Source: Mesorhizobium sp. SCN 65-20
GTDB taxonomy: Bacteria > Pseudomonadota > Alphaproteobacteria > Rhizobiales > Rhizobiaceae
Reading direction: 5' to 3'
Assembly: GCA_001724355.1 (NCBI GenBank)
Contig: MEEF01000026.1
Span: 1 to 36,747 of the forward strand
DNA length: 36,747 bases
Shown piece after piece: positions 1 to 7,988 of the stretch. Within the stretch, counting starts at the first letter, position 1; every line of letters starts with the position of its first letter. The notes below the pieces were generated by a model. The model saw only the letters and a list, made by a program, of their open reading frames with translations, was not told where the DNA came from and made no database searches. Both the position numbers and the translations under genes were made by a program.

Positions 1-65
1 GGTTCCTCGCCCCTTTGGGGAGAGGTGCCGAGCGCAGCGAGGCGGAGAGGGGGCATGACCACCCG
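1..65. repeat. Left arm of a 65-bp inverted repeat around the DUF559 gene
   Basis: These bases are the exact reverse complement of 513-577, a perfect 65-bp inverted pair about 450 bp apart. The arm itself contains shorter palindromes, such as the CCCCTTTGGGG stretch near 11-20. The DUF559 start codon (55-57) lies inside it. The repeat may extend upstream beyond the window. This is seen directly in the sequence; calling it a cassette end is inference. Confidence 0.9.
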
Positions 66-477
66 TCGCCGTCCGGTTGAGACCAACCGCCGCGCCCGCG
101 CCCTCAGGCAAGGGGATAACATGGCCGAAGCGCTGATTTGGGATGAACTCAAGGCGAAGCGTCTAGGCGGTCATAAGTTCGTGCGTCAGATACCGCTGGG
201 GCCGTATTATGCGGACTTCGTCTGTCGAACTGCGAAACTCGTTGTCGAGCTCGATGGCTCACAGCATATGGACAGCGAATATGATCGTAGGCGCGACGAA
301 TTCATGCGCGGGCAAGGGTACTCGGTCCTGCGATTCGCGAGCACCGATGCGGTGAAAGCCAAGACGAGCGTATGTGCGACGATCCTTGCAGCACTTGCTG
401 GGGAACTGAATGAGGATGTCACCGCTTCCGATCTGAGGTTCGTGTTTGCGCGGTCCAAAGGGGGCGAACTCGCATGA
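55..477 (+). CDS. DUF559 (Vsr-like) endonuclease-domain protein
   Basis: A 140-residue protein of the DUF559 family, which has the very-short-patch-repair/PD-(D/E)XK nuclease fold. The core signature is complete: KFVRQIPLGPYYADFVC, then LVVELDGSQH with the acidic and histidine active-site positions, then GYSVLRF. The family is presumed to cut DNA, but no member's role is well established and I do not infer a target. I chose the ATG at 55 because family members begin about 30 residues before the RQ-P-G motif; an in-frame ATG at 25 would add ten residues translated from the repeat. The gene is enclosed by a long inverted repeat (1-65 and 513-577) and its first codons lie in the left arm, so gene and repeats look like one cassette. 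It sits just upstream of glcE, where glcD would be expected. Identification is firm; function is uncertain. Confidence 0.85.
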   Translation: MTTRRRPVETNRRARALRQGDNMAEALIWDELKAKRLGGHKFVRQIPLGPYYADFVCRTAKLVVELDGSQHMDSEYDRRRDEFMRGQGYSVLRFASTDAVKAKTSVCATILAALAGELNEDVTASDLRFVFARSKGGELA

Positions 478-482
478 GGCCA

Positions 483-577
483 CCCCTCTCCGCCTCGCTG
501 CGCTCGGCACCTCGGGTGGTCATGCCCCCTCTCCGCCTCGCTGCGCTCGGCACCTCTCCCCAAAGGGGCGAGGAACC
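483..577. repeat. Right arm of the inverted repeat, with an extra 31-bp direct copy
   Basis: Bases 513-577 are the perfect reverse complement of 1-65. Bases 483-513 repeat 526-556 exactly (31 bp, offset 43), so this end carries about one and a half copies. The arm begins six bases after the DUF559 stop codon and ends 66 bases before the glcE start. All of this is visible in the sequence. Confidence 0.9.
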
Positions 578-643
578 TCAATTCTGGGACGCCGCCGCCC
601 CGACCCGTCGGACGCCCCAAGCCAGCGGGAAAATAGGCACACT

Positions 644-1897
644 ATGACCACCTTCACCCCCACCACCTCAGAAGACGTCCTCGCCGCAGTCCAGTGGGCG
701 GCGGCCGAGGAAGCGCCGCTCGAGATCGTCGGCCACGGCTCCAAGCGGGCCGTCGGCCGGCCGCTGCAATGTGAGCACACGCTCGACCTGTCGAAGCTCA
801 CAGGCGTCACGCTCTACGAACCGGCCGAACTGGTGCTGTCGGCCAAGGCCGGCACGCCGCTGGCCGAGATCGAGAAGCTGCTCGCCGACAGCGGCCAGGA
901 ACTGGCATTCGAGCCGATGGACTACGGCCCTCTGCTCGGCGAGGCACCAGGGCGTGGCACCATCGGCGGTGTGCTGGCCGCCAATCTTGCCGGTCCGCGC
1001 CGCCTCAAGGCAGGCGCTGCCCGCGACCACATCCTCGGCATCCATGCCGTTTCCGGGCGCGGTGAGGCGTTCAAGTCGGGCGGGCGCGTGGTCAAGAACG
1101 TTACCGGTTACGACCTGTCCAAGGCCATGGCGGGTTCGTGGGGCACGCTGGCGGTCGTGACCGACGTCACCTTCAAGGTGCTGCCCGCCGCCGAGACCGA
1201 GACCACGCTCGTCATCCGCGGGCTGCTCGACGACAACGCCACCGCCGCCATGTCGATCGCCATGGGATCCAGCGCCGAAGTGTCGTCGGCCGCCCATCTC
1301 CCCGAACGCATGGCCGCGCGCGTGCTCGGCGGCAAGCTCGGAAGCGACCCAGCAACGCTCCTGCGGGTCGAGGGTTTTGGGCCCTCGGTCGCCTACCGGC
1401 TCGGCCAGCTAAAGCACCTGCTCAGCAATGCCGGTCCCATCGAGGAAGTCACGGAGGAAGCGTCACGCTCGCTATGGCGCGACGTGCGTGACGTCAGGCC
1501 CTTCGCCGACGGCACGGACAAGCCCGTCTGGCGCGTTTCGATGCCACCGGCGAATGCCCACCACATGGTGCTGGCGCTGCGCATGCGGGCCGCGGCCGAT
1601 GCCTTCTACGACTGGCAGGGAGGCCTGGTCTGGCTGCGCATGGAAGGCGAGCCGGAGGCGGATCTTTTGCGCGCCCTCATCAGGCAGTTCGGCGGCGGCC
1701 ACGCCACGCTGGTGCGGGCCGCTCCCGCCTGGCGTGCGGCGATCCCGGTCTTCGAGCCGCAGCCTGCGGCCCTTGTTGCCCTGTCGGCCAGGCTCAAGGC
1801 GGAGTTCGATCCCAAGCATATCCTCAATCCCGGCCGGATGGTGCACTCGCCCGACTCTGCTACCTTGGCGCGCGAAACGGAGGGAGCCGCATCATGA
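644..1897 (+). CDS. glcE: Glycolate oxidase FAD-binding subunit GlcE
   Basis: A 417-residue subunit of the membrane-associated glycolate oxidase complex (GlcDEF), which oxidises glycolate to glyoxylate. The PCMH-type FAD-binding region is clear: EAPGRGTIGGVLAANLAGP, then HAVSGRGEAFKSGGRVVKN, then NVTGYDLSKAMAGSWGTLA. The C terminus ends in the family signature FDPKHILNPGRM. An open frame extends upstream to 446, but that part translates the inverted repeat. The ATG at 644 gives MTTFTPTT and the usual family length. The next gene overlaps the stop by 4 bp (ATGA), so translation is probably coupled, and glcF follows. glcD should lie upstream, outside the window. Confidence 0.93.
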   Translation: MTTFTPTTSEDVLAAVQWAAAEEAPLEIVGHGSKRAVGRPLQCEHTLDLSKLTGVTLYEPAELVLSAKAGTPLAEIEKLLADSGQELAFEPMDYGPLLGEAPGRGTIGGVLAANLAGPRRLKAGAARDHILGIHAVSGRGEAFKSGGRVVKNVTGYDLSKAMAGSWGTLAVVTDVTFKVLPAAETETTLVIRGLLDDNATAAMSIAMGSSAEVSSAAHLPERMAARVLGGKLGSDPATLLRVEGFGPSVAYRLGQLKHLLSNAGPIEEVTEEASRSLWRDVRDVRPFADGTDKPVWRVSMPPANAHHMVLALRMRAAADAFYDWQGGLVWLRMEGEPEADLLRALIRQFGGGHATLVRAAPAWRAAIPVFEPQPAALVALSARLKAEFDPKHILNPGRMVHSPDSATLARETEGAAS

Positions 1898-2271
1898 CCG
1901 AAACACCGCCGAACTTCACGCCGCGCAAGACCGATCGCTGGCTCGATCCGGGCCCCACCAACGTGCAGGTGATCTACATTCTCTATCTCGCCGGCCTCGC
2001 GATCGGCATCAGCGGCATCGTCGGGATCATCCTGGCCTATATGAACCGGGGCAAGGCGGGCGGGTTCATCGAGACCCACTACACCTGGCTCATCCGCACC
2101 TTCTGGATCGGCCTGCTCTACGCGCTGGTGTCCTTCGTACTGATGTTTGTCATCATCGGCTTCGCCCTGATGTTCGCGGTCGCCGTCTGGTTCATCGTCC
2201 GCTGCATCATGGGCCTGCAGGCCGTCGGTCGAGGCGAGCCGATCAACAATCCCCAAAGCTGGCTGATCTAG
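1894..2271 (+). CDS. Small DUF4870-like membrane protein in the glc operon
   Basis: A 125-residue protein with three predicted hydrophobic segments, at about residues 25-47, 66-90 and 85-108. Between them is the sequence MNRGKAGGFIETHYTWLIRTFW, typical of the DUF4870/Tic20-like family of small inner-membrane proteins. Its start overlaps the glcE stop (ATGA) and glcF begins 25 bp after its end, so it is almost certainly co-transcribed with glycolate oxidase. The family has no established function. A role in membrane attachment or assembly of the oxidase would fit the position but is only inference. Confidence 0.75.
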   Translation: MTETPPNFTPRKTDRWLDPGPTNVQVIYILYLAGLAIGISGIVGIILAYMNRGKAGGFIETHYTWLIRTFWIGLLYALVSFVLMFVIIGFALMFAVAVWFIVRCIMGLQAVGRGEPINNPQSWLI

Positions 2272-2296
2272 CCGCTGAGAAGAGAAGCGCAGCGCC

Positions 2297-3595
2297 GTGC
2301 AGACCAATTTCACCGCCGACCAGCTCGCCGATCCGCATGTCGCGGAATCGGAGAAGATCCTGCGCAAATGCGTGCATTGCGGCTTCTGCACGGCGACCTG
2401 CCCGACCTATGTGACGCTCGGCAACGAGCTGGATTCGCCGCGCGGGAGAATCTATCTGATCAAGGACATGCTGGAGAACGGCCGTCCGGCGGACAAGGAG
2501 ATCGTCACCCACATCGACCGCTGCCTCTCCTGCCTCGCCTGCATGACCACGTGCCCCTCCGGCGTGAACTACATGCATCTGGTCGACCACGCCCGCGCCC
2601 ATATCGAGAAGACCTACAGGCGCCCGCTGGCCAATCGCCTGACGCGCTCGCTGCTGGCTGCAGTCCTGCCGCATCGCGGCCGCTTCCGAGCGGCCCTCAG
2701 GCTAGCGAAGCTTGGCCGCCCCTTGGCCGGCGCATTCGACAAGGTCGCAGCACTCAAGCCGGTCGCCGCCATGCTTCGCCTGGCGCCGGCTTCGGTGCCG
2801 GCAATGTCGGCATTGGAGAAGCCGGGCATTCATGCGCCCAGCGCGGCCAAGCGCGGACGTGTCGCCATCCTCACCGGCTGCGCCCAGCCGGTGCTCGAAC
2901 CTGGCATCAACGAGGCGACGGTGTCGCTGCTCAACCGGCTCGGCATCGAGGTCGTCGTGTCCCAGGGTGAGGGCTGCTGCGGCGCGCTGGTGCATCACAT
3001 GGGCCGCGAGGAGGCCGCACTTGCCTCAGCCAGGCAGAACGTCGATGCCTGGACGCGCGAGATCGATAAGGGCGGGCTCGATGCCATCGTCATCACCGCC
3101 TCGGGCTGCGGCACGACGATCAAGGACTACGGCTTCATGCTGAGGCTCGATCCGGCCTATGCCGAGAAGGCGGCGCGGGTTTCGGCGCTGGCCAAGGACG
3201 TCACTGAATATCTGGCGACGCTCGACCTGCCCGAACCGGCGCGCAAGCCGGGCCTGACGGTCGCTTATCACTCCGCCTGCTCGATGCAGCACGGCCAGAA
3301 GATCACCCGCCAGCCCAAGGATCTGCTCGTGCGCGCAGGTTTCGAGGTCAAGGAGCCGCGCGAGGGGCACCTCTGCTGCGGATCCGCAGGCACCTACAAC
3401 ATCATGCAGCCGGAGATTTCGGCCCGCTTGCGCGACCGCAAGGTCAGGAACATCGAGGCCACGGGTGCATCGCTGGTCGCCACCGGCAACATCGGCTGCA
3501 TCACCCAGATCGCCTCGGCGGCAAAGCTCCCCGTCGTCCACACCGTCAAGCTGCTCGACTGGGCCTATGGCGGGGACAAGCCCGCAGGGCTGTAG
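2297..3595 (+). CDS. glcF: Glycolate oxidase iron-sulfur subunit GlcF
   Basis: A 432-residue electron-transfer subunit of glycolate oxidase. It has two ferredoxin-type 4Fe-4S motifs near the N terminus (CVHCGFCTATCPTY, about residue 24, and CLSCLACMTTCPSG, about residue 75). Two CCG-type cysteine-rich motifs of the heterodisulfide-reductase family follow (GEGCCGALVHHMG and HLCCGSAGTYNIMQP). The start is GTG at 2297, with an AGAAGAG ribosome-binding sequence about 12 bases upstream; the product has normal GlcF length. It is the last gene of the operon. Confidence 0.93.
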   Translation: MQTNFTADQLADPHVAESEKILRKCVHCGFCTATCPTYVTLGNELDSPRGRIYLIKDMLENGRPADKEIVTHIDRCLSCLACMTTCPSGVNYMHLVDHARAHIEKTYRRPLANRLTRSLLAAVLPHRGRFRAALRLAKLGRPLAGAFDKVAALKPVAAMLRLAPASVPAMSALEKPGIHAPSAAKRGRVAILTGCAQPVLEPGINEATVSLLNRLGIEVVVSQGEGCCGALVHHMGREEAALASARQNVDAWTREIDKGGLDAIVITASGCGTTIKDYGFMLRLDPAYAEKAARVSALAKDVTEYLATLDLPEPARKPGLTVAYHSACSMQHGQKITRQPKDLLVRAGFEVKEPREGHLCCGSAGTYNIMQPEISARLRDRKVRNIEATGASLVATGNIGCITQIASAAKLPVVHTVKLLDWAYGGDKPAGL

Positions 3596-3690
3596 CCGCT
3601 TGTCCAAAGGGCGATGCCGCTTCGCATTGTAACCATGCCTTGTAATGTGCGATTGTTGCCGAAGCAGGGGGCCAAGCATTGGGAAGGCCG

Positions 3691-4488
3691 ATGACGAAGT
3701 TTACCCGCCGCAGGCTGCTGGCTCTGGCAGCAACAGGCGCGGCTTCCGCCGTGCTGACCGGCTGCTCGACGTCGAGCGGCAACAGGACGTCCTATGCCGC
3801 ACCGTCCTTCCCGGCGATGCCGCCGCCATCGCTCGGCAACGATCCGGCATTCGGCGATCCGGCGATGATGTATGCCCCCGTCAACGACGCCGGCTATGAA
3901 ATCCCACCGGTGCCATTCCAGAATATCGACCCGAGGTTCTATCGCCAGGTCGTGCCCGATCCTACAGGCGAACAGCCCGGTACCGTGGTCATAGATACCT
4001 CGGCCCACTACCTCTACCTGGTCAGCGGCTACGGCGAGGCCATCCGCTACGGCGTGGGGCTCGGACGCGCCGGCTTCGAATGGGCGGGCCGCGGGAACAT
4101 CCAGTGGAAGCAGACCTGGCCGCGCTGGTTCCCGCCCAACGAGATGATCGACCGCCAGCCCGAACTCGAGAAGTACCGGGCGCGCCAGGTGCCGCGCACC
4201 AACATATGGGAAGGCGGAATGCAGCCGGGCGTCCAGAACCCGCTCGGCGCGCGTGCGCTCTACATCTACCAGAACGGCAAGGACACGCTCTACCGCATCC
4301 ACGGCTCGCCCGAATGGGCGTCGATCGGCAAGTCGGTCTCGTCCGGCTGCGTGCGTCTCATCAACCAGGACGTCATCGACCTGTACAGTCGCGTGGCGGA
4401 CGGTACGCCGATCGTCGTCACCAGCGGCCTGCCCACCAGCGGTCGCCCGACGGTTTCGCAGATCCCGTCAGGCGTGCTGAGGATCTAG
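3691..4488 (+). CDS. YkuD-family L,D-transpeptidase, lipoprotein type
   Basis: A 265-residue exported peptidoglycan enzyme. It starts with MTKFTRRRLLALAATGAASA followed by a lipobox-like VLTGC, so it is probably a lipoprotein; the RRR before the hydrophobic stretch would also allow Tat export. The catalytic YkuD domain occupies the second half and ends in HGSPEWASIGKSVSSGCVR, which contains the catalytic His and the SxGCxR cysteine motif. The family forms 3-3 crosslinks in peptidoglycan or attaches proteins to it; which of these applies here cannot be read from sequence. The ATG at 3691 is preferred over an in-frame TTG at 3679. A second family member lies at 5646-6443 on the other strand. 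Confidence 0.9.
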   Translation: MTKFTRRRLLALAATGAASAVLTGCSTSSGNRTSYAAPSFPAMPPPSLGNDPAFGDPAMMYAPVNDAGYEIPPVPFQNIDPRFYRQVVPDPTGEQPGTVVIDTSAHYLYLVSGYGEAIRYGVGLGRAGFEWAGRGNIQWKQTWPRWFPPNEMIDRQPELEKYRARQVPRTNIWEGGMQPGVQNPLGARALYIYQNGKDTLYRIHGSPEWASIGKSVSSGCVRLINQDVIDLYSRVADGTPIVVTSGLPTSGRPTVSQIPSGVLRI

Positions 4489-4512
4489 GGCTCTGTCGGC
4501 CGCGCGGCGGGA

Positions 4513-5436
4513 CTACTCCGCCGCGAGCCTCGTTTCGGTGGCGCCGAAGGTCGACTTGTAGAGTGCACGCTGGCGGTTGAGCGCCACCATGGTGTTGCGC
4601 AGCAGGATCGCGACCGTCACAGGGCCCACTCCACCCGGCACCGGCGTGATCCACGACGCCACCTCCTTGACGCTGTCGGTGTCGACGTCGCCCAAGATGC
4701 GGGTCGTTCCGTCCGCGAGCGTTTCGGCGTTGATGCCGATGTCGATCACCGCAGCGCCCGGTTTCACCATGTCGGCCTTGATAAGCCGCGGCTTGCCGAC
4801 GGCGACGAACAGCGCGTCGGCGCGGCGTGCATGGGCTGCCACCGAACGCGTCATGTGGTGGCACACCGTCACCGTTGCGCCCTCGCTCATCAGCAGGAAT
4901 GCAATCGGCTTGCCGACGATCTCGGAATGCCCGACGACCACGACCTCGAGGCCCTTGAGGTCGAGACCGGTCGCCTTGAGCAGTTCGACCGAGGCCGCGG
5001 CGGTGCAGGGCGCGAGGTCCAACTGGTTGTAGACGATGTTGCCGATCGAGGCCGGGTGCATGCCCTCGACGTCCTTCAGCGGGTGCACCGCCGCCTGGAT
5101 CGCCTTGATCGGGATGTGCGCGGGCACCGGCCGCTGGATGATGATGCCGGTAACGCGCGGGTCGGCATTCATGCCCTGGATCGCGGCTTCCAGTTCGCCT
5201 GCGGTCAGTTCGGCTGGAAAACGGCGTTCCTCGAAGTCGATGCCGGCCAGTTCGGCCTTGGCGCGCTGGTTGCGGACATAGACATCGACGGCCTCGACGT
5301 CGCCCACGGTGATGGAAACGAGCTTGGGTTTGAAGCCCTCATCGGTCGCCTGTTCGGCGGCGGCGCGCACTTCGGCGATGATACGGGCTGCTACGGGGCC
5401 ACCTTTCAGGTAGCGGGTGTCATCGAACGGCGGCAT
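4513..5436 (-). CDS. folD: FolD-like methylene-THF dehydrogenase with altered catalytic lysine
   Basis: A 307-residue protein that aligns over its whole length with FolD, the bifunctional enzyme that oxidises 5,10-methylene-THF and hydrolyses methenyl-THF. Signatures include VVVVGHSEIVGKPIAFLL (nucleotide binding) and TPVPGGVGPVTVAILLRNT. The active site is unusual. In the YxxxK motif the residue equivalent to E. coli Lys54 is Gln (YVRNQ), and the DGFHP motif is EGMHP, so Asp121 becomes Glu; the Gln of IIQRP is kept. In human MTHFD1 a Lys-to-Gln change at this position is known to abolish cyclohydrolase but keep dehydrogenase activity. I therefore infer a dehydrogenase-only or specialised paralogue. 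The start at 5436 gives MPPFDDTRYLKGG. The open frame continues upstream through non-coding sequence. Confidence 0.85.
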   Translation of the reverse strand: MPPFDDTRYLKGGPVAARIIAEVRAAAEQATDEGFKPKLVSITVGDVEAVDVYVRNQRAKAELAGIDFEERRFPAELTAGELEAAIQGMNADPRVTGIIIQRPVPAHIPIKAIQAAVHPLKDVEGMHPASIGNIVYNQLDLAPCTAAASVELLKATGLDLKGLEVVVVGHSEIVGKPIAFLLMSEGATVTVCHHMTRSVAAHARRADALFVAVGKPRLIKADMVKPGAAVIDIGINAETLADGTTRILGDVDTDSVKEVASWITPVPGGVGPVTVAILLRNTMVALNRQRALYKSTFGATETRLAAE

Positions 5437-5568
5437 CTCTATCCTTCCGGCGGTCAACGGACCTGTTTGGTTTCGGATACTTCGGCTCGCCGCCAAAGGG
5501 AAGGGTGAAAGCGGTCGATTTTCACCGTGATTGAACAAATTTTCCTTAAGATGGGTGCGTAAAGAATG

Positions 5569-5601
5569 AAGGGCAGCGCGGACTGCCACCGCGCTGCCCT
5601 T
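5569..5601 (-). terminator. Stem-loop terminator downstream of the second L,D-transpeptidase
   Basis: A perfect 13-bp stem, AAGGGCAGCGCGG (5569-5581) paired with CCGCGCTGCCCTT (5589-5601), with a 7-base loop. Read on the minus strand it follows the stop of the 5646-6443 gene by about 45 bases, and a T-rich stretch follows it. Confidence 0.7.
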
Positions 5602-5645
5602 CTTCGACGTGGCCGCGCACCGCACGGCCCGTCCCCCGTTATTCG

Positions 5646-6443
5646 CTATCTGACGATCACCTTGGCGCCCACGGGCACCCGCTCGTAGAGTTCGATGACG
5701 TCCTCGTTGCGCATGCGGATGCAGCCGGACGAGACGGCCCCGCCGATCGTCCAGGGCTGGTTTGTGCCGTGGATGCGGTAGAGCGTCGAGCCCAGGTAAA
5801 GCGCGCGTGCGCCGAGCGGATTGTCCGGCCCGCCCTCCATCTTGGCAGGAAGGACACGGCCCTTGGCGCGCTCGCGCTTGACCATCTCCGCCGGCGGGCG
5901 CCAGTCCGGCCACTCGCGCTTGGCGGTCACCTTGTGGGTGCCCGACCACTCGAAGCCCGGCTTGCCGGTGCCGACGCCATAGCGCCGCGCCTGGCCGCCT
6001 TCCTCGACAAGGTAGAGAAAATTGTCGATCGTATCGATGACGATGGTGCCGGGCTTCTCGGTGCCTTCATAGGCGACCTGCTGCGGCAGGTAGATCGGGT
6101 TCATCTGCGGCCGGACGGTCCGCTTCTCCGGCGCCCGCAAGGCCACCGGCTGCACCTGCACTGCTTCGATCTGGCGAGGCTGAACGCTGCGCTGCGTCCG
6201 CGCGGCCGGCCGGGCCTGCAGCACTGCCGCCGGCCTCGCCTGCGGCATGGCCGCCTGCCTGCGCAGTTGGCGCTTGGGCGTCACTTCCGACGGATCGCGG
6301 CCCAACTGCAGCACCCAGGGAGCCGAAAGGTCGGGGCTGACGACGACCGGCGGGCGCTCCGCATAGCGATCGTAGGCGAGGGCCGGGGCGGACAGTTCCG
6401 CCAGCAAGGCCGCTGTCGCCAACAGCATCATGGTCTTCTTCAT
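5646..6443 (-). CDS. YkuD-family L,D-transpeptidase, periplasmic
   Basis: A 265-residue protein. The signal peptide MKKTMMLLATAALLAELSAP ends near ALA (residue 23). A low-complexity linker rich in Ala, Arg, Pro and Gln (about residues 70-125) follows, then a YkuD catalytic domain. The active site HGTNQPWTIGGAVSSGCIR carries the catalytic His and Cys. The linker may span the periplasm to reach peptidoglycan. The start at 6443 is chosen because it begins the signal peptide; the frame stays open to 6638 without coding character. It differs from the 3691-4488 paralogue by having no lipobox. A strong hairpin follows it at 5569-5601. Confidence 0.9.
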   Translation of the reverse strand: MKKTMMLLATAALLAELSAPALAYDRYAERPPVVVSPDLSAPWVLQLGRDPSEVTPKRQLRRQAAMPQARPAAVLQARPAARTQRSVQPRQIEAVQVQPVALRAPEKRTVRPQMNPIYLPQQVAYEGTEKPGTIVIDTIDNFLYLVEEGGQARRYGVGTGKPGFEWSGTHKVTAKREWPDWRPPAEMVKRERAKGRVLPAKMEGGPDNPLGARALYLGSTLYRIHGTNQPWTIGGAVSSGCIRMRNEDVIELYERVPVGAKVIVR

Positions 6444-6650
6444 GGGCACACTCTGAGCACGTTCGAATCGGCCGGGCTGGGAGAAGTCGTCCGGTTTCGG
6501 GCCGAATTTGACCTCGCCTTCCCACCGAAACGTAAATCGGGTGGCCAAGGGAACGAGTTTGTCAGGAAACATTGGGCTGTGGTTACCAGCCGGTTCAGGA
6601 ATCTGGTAAAGCACAGGTAAATCAAGACTTTCAAGCATTTAACGGACGGA

Positions 6651-7295
6651 ATGGCGATGGAGAAGAATAATAGCGGCCTGATGCTGGGCGCCGATGGGGC
6701 GGTGCGTTGCTTCTGGCCAGGCAGCTTGCCCGACTACCTGCACTATCACGATCACGAATGGGGCCGCCCGGTCGCCGACGAGCATCGGCTGTTCGAGAAG
6801 ATCTGCCTCGAAGGCTTCCAGTCGGGCCTGTCGTGGCTCACCATCCTGCGCAAGCGCGAGAGCTTTCGCGAGGCGTTCTCCGGCTTCGACTTCGACAAGG
6901 TGGCCGAGTACGGGGAGAGCGACATCGAACGGCTGCTCGGCAATCCGGGGATCGTGCGCCACCGCGGCAAGATCGTTTCGACCATCAACAATGCAAAAAG
7001 GGCGCGCGAACTGGCCGACGAGGCGGGATCGCTCGCCGCCTGGTTCTGGAAGTTCGAGCCGGGCGCTGACGATCGGCCGAAGGTGGTCGACTATCCCACA
7101 TTGATCGCCAACCCCACGACGCCGACCTCGACGCGTATCTCCAAGGACCTCAAGAAGCGTGGCTGGAGCTTCGTCGGCCCGACGACGGTCTATGCCTTCA
7201 TGCAGGCGATGGGCTTGGTCAACGACCACATCGAGGGCTGCATGTGCCGGGAGAAAGTCGAAGCCGAGAGAAGGGCGTTCAAGCGGCCTGGGTGA
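6651..7295 (+). CDS. tag: DNA-3-methyladenine glycosylase I
   Basis: A 214-residue base-excision repair enzyme that removes 3-methyladenine from DNA. The signature CFWPG..LPDYLHYHDHEWGRPV lies near the N terminus, followed by LFEKICLEGFQSGLSWLTIL. The Tag zinc site is visible: Cys and His near the N terminus, and the His and Cys of NDHIEGCMC near the C terminus. The start at 6651 (MAMEKNN) has a GGACGGA sequence a few bases upstream; the ATG at 6657 is an alternative. It appears to be a single-gene unit ending at the palindromic repeat that follows. Confidence 0.95.
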   Translation: MAMEKNNSGLMLGADGAVRCFWPGSLPDYLHYHDHEWGRPVADEHRLFEKICLEGFQSGLSWLTILRKRESFREAFSGFDFDKVAEYGESDIERLLGNPGIVRHRGKIVSTINNAKRARELADEAGSLAAWFWKFEPGADDRPKVVDYPTLIANPTTPTSTRISKDLKKRGWSFVGPTTVYAFMQAMGLVNDHIEGCMCREKVEAERRAFKRPG

Positions 7296-7302
7296 GAAGA
7301 GA

Positions 7303-7446
7303 TACCCCCACCCCTAACCCCTCCCCACAAGGGGGAGGGGGATTGTGGCGGCGCTATCGCCTGTACACCTGGTGTCCGGAAGGAGCTCGTCGAGCTGTGC
7401 GAGATAGTTCCCCTCCCCCTTGTGGAGAGGGGGTAGGGTGGGGGTA
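7303..7446. repeat. Intergenic palindromic repeat with GC-rich arms
   Basis: The arm at about 7303-7342 (TACCCCCACCCCTAACCCCT and onward) is an imperfect reverse complement of 7409-7446, with about 65 bp between. It lies between the convergent ends of tag and the lipoprotein gene, so it may act as a two-way terminator. Its composition resembles dispersed rhizobial intergenic repeats; copy number elsewhere cannot be seen here. Confidence 0.75.
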
Positions 7447-7461
7447 TGCTGCTACCGACAG

Positions 7462-7860
7462 CTAGCGCTTGTACCGCCCCTTATAGCCGCTGCCGGCAAT
7501 GTCCCAGACCAGGTCGCGGCCGGAAACGGTAAGCACCAGCCCGCCGAAACCACGATCGTCGGGCGTGTGCCTGCGGGAAGCCGAACTGCGGCCTGCCGGG
7601 ATCACCTCGACGGTCGATCCTCGCTTGACCCAGCAGCCGCGCCCATATTGGTCGTTGGCCCCGTAGGCGAGCATGAACTCGAAGCTGCCGTCGGGCTTGA
7701 GCAGCAGCTCCGAACCGACTTCCATGACGCCGTTCAGATAGTAGTGGCCCGCAAGGCGGGCATCGCCCGGCGTGCAGGCTTGCGCGCCGACCGAGCCTGT
7801 GGCGCAGGCGGACAGCGACAGCACGCAGGTGGTGAGAAGCGAAACGAGTGTCCGCGGCAT
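7462..7860 (-). CDS. Small secreted lipoprotein-like hypothetical protein
   Basis: A 132-residue protein I do not recognise. The N terminus MPRTLVSLLTTCVLSLSAC is a signal peptide ending in a lipobox-like LSAC, so the mature protein would be lipid-anchored at Cys19. The rest contains a short beta-rich domain with GHYYLNGVMEVGSELLLKPD and GSFEFMLAYGANDQYGRGCW, a pattern seen in small calycin-like periplasmic proteins. Two further cysteines could form a disulfide. The gene is monocistronic and convergent with tag. Confidence 0.7.
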   Translation of the reverse strand: MPRTLVSLLTTCVLSLSACATGSVGAQACTPGDARLAGHYYLNGVMEVGSELLLKPDGSFEFMLAYGANDQYGRGCWVKRGSTVEVIPAGRSSASRRHTPDDRGFGGLVLTVSGRDLVWDIAGSGYKGRYKR

Positions 7861-7883
7861 GGCTGGAGCTCCCGAGATCGGAT

Positions 7884-7988
7884 CGCTTAAGCAATTCCAG
7901 GAAAAGCGTCGCGGCTTTCCGTCCGGAATCGCGTAAAAACAAAGAGTTAGAGCGTTTCCGCGATTCGAAGAAAAGCGGAACCGCTCTA
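7884..7988. repeat. RIME-like rhizobial intergenic mosaic repeat
   Basis: This stretch (TTAAGCAATTCCAGGAAAAG to about AACCGCTCTAG) resembles from memory a repeat scattered in Mesorhizobium and related genomes. It holds two hairpins. The second pairs AGAGCGTTTCCGC (7949-7961) with GCGGAACCGCTCT (7975-7987) with one mismatch. The stop codon of the next minus-strand gene (7986-7988) is made by the repeat's end. Confidence 0.65.
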
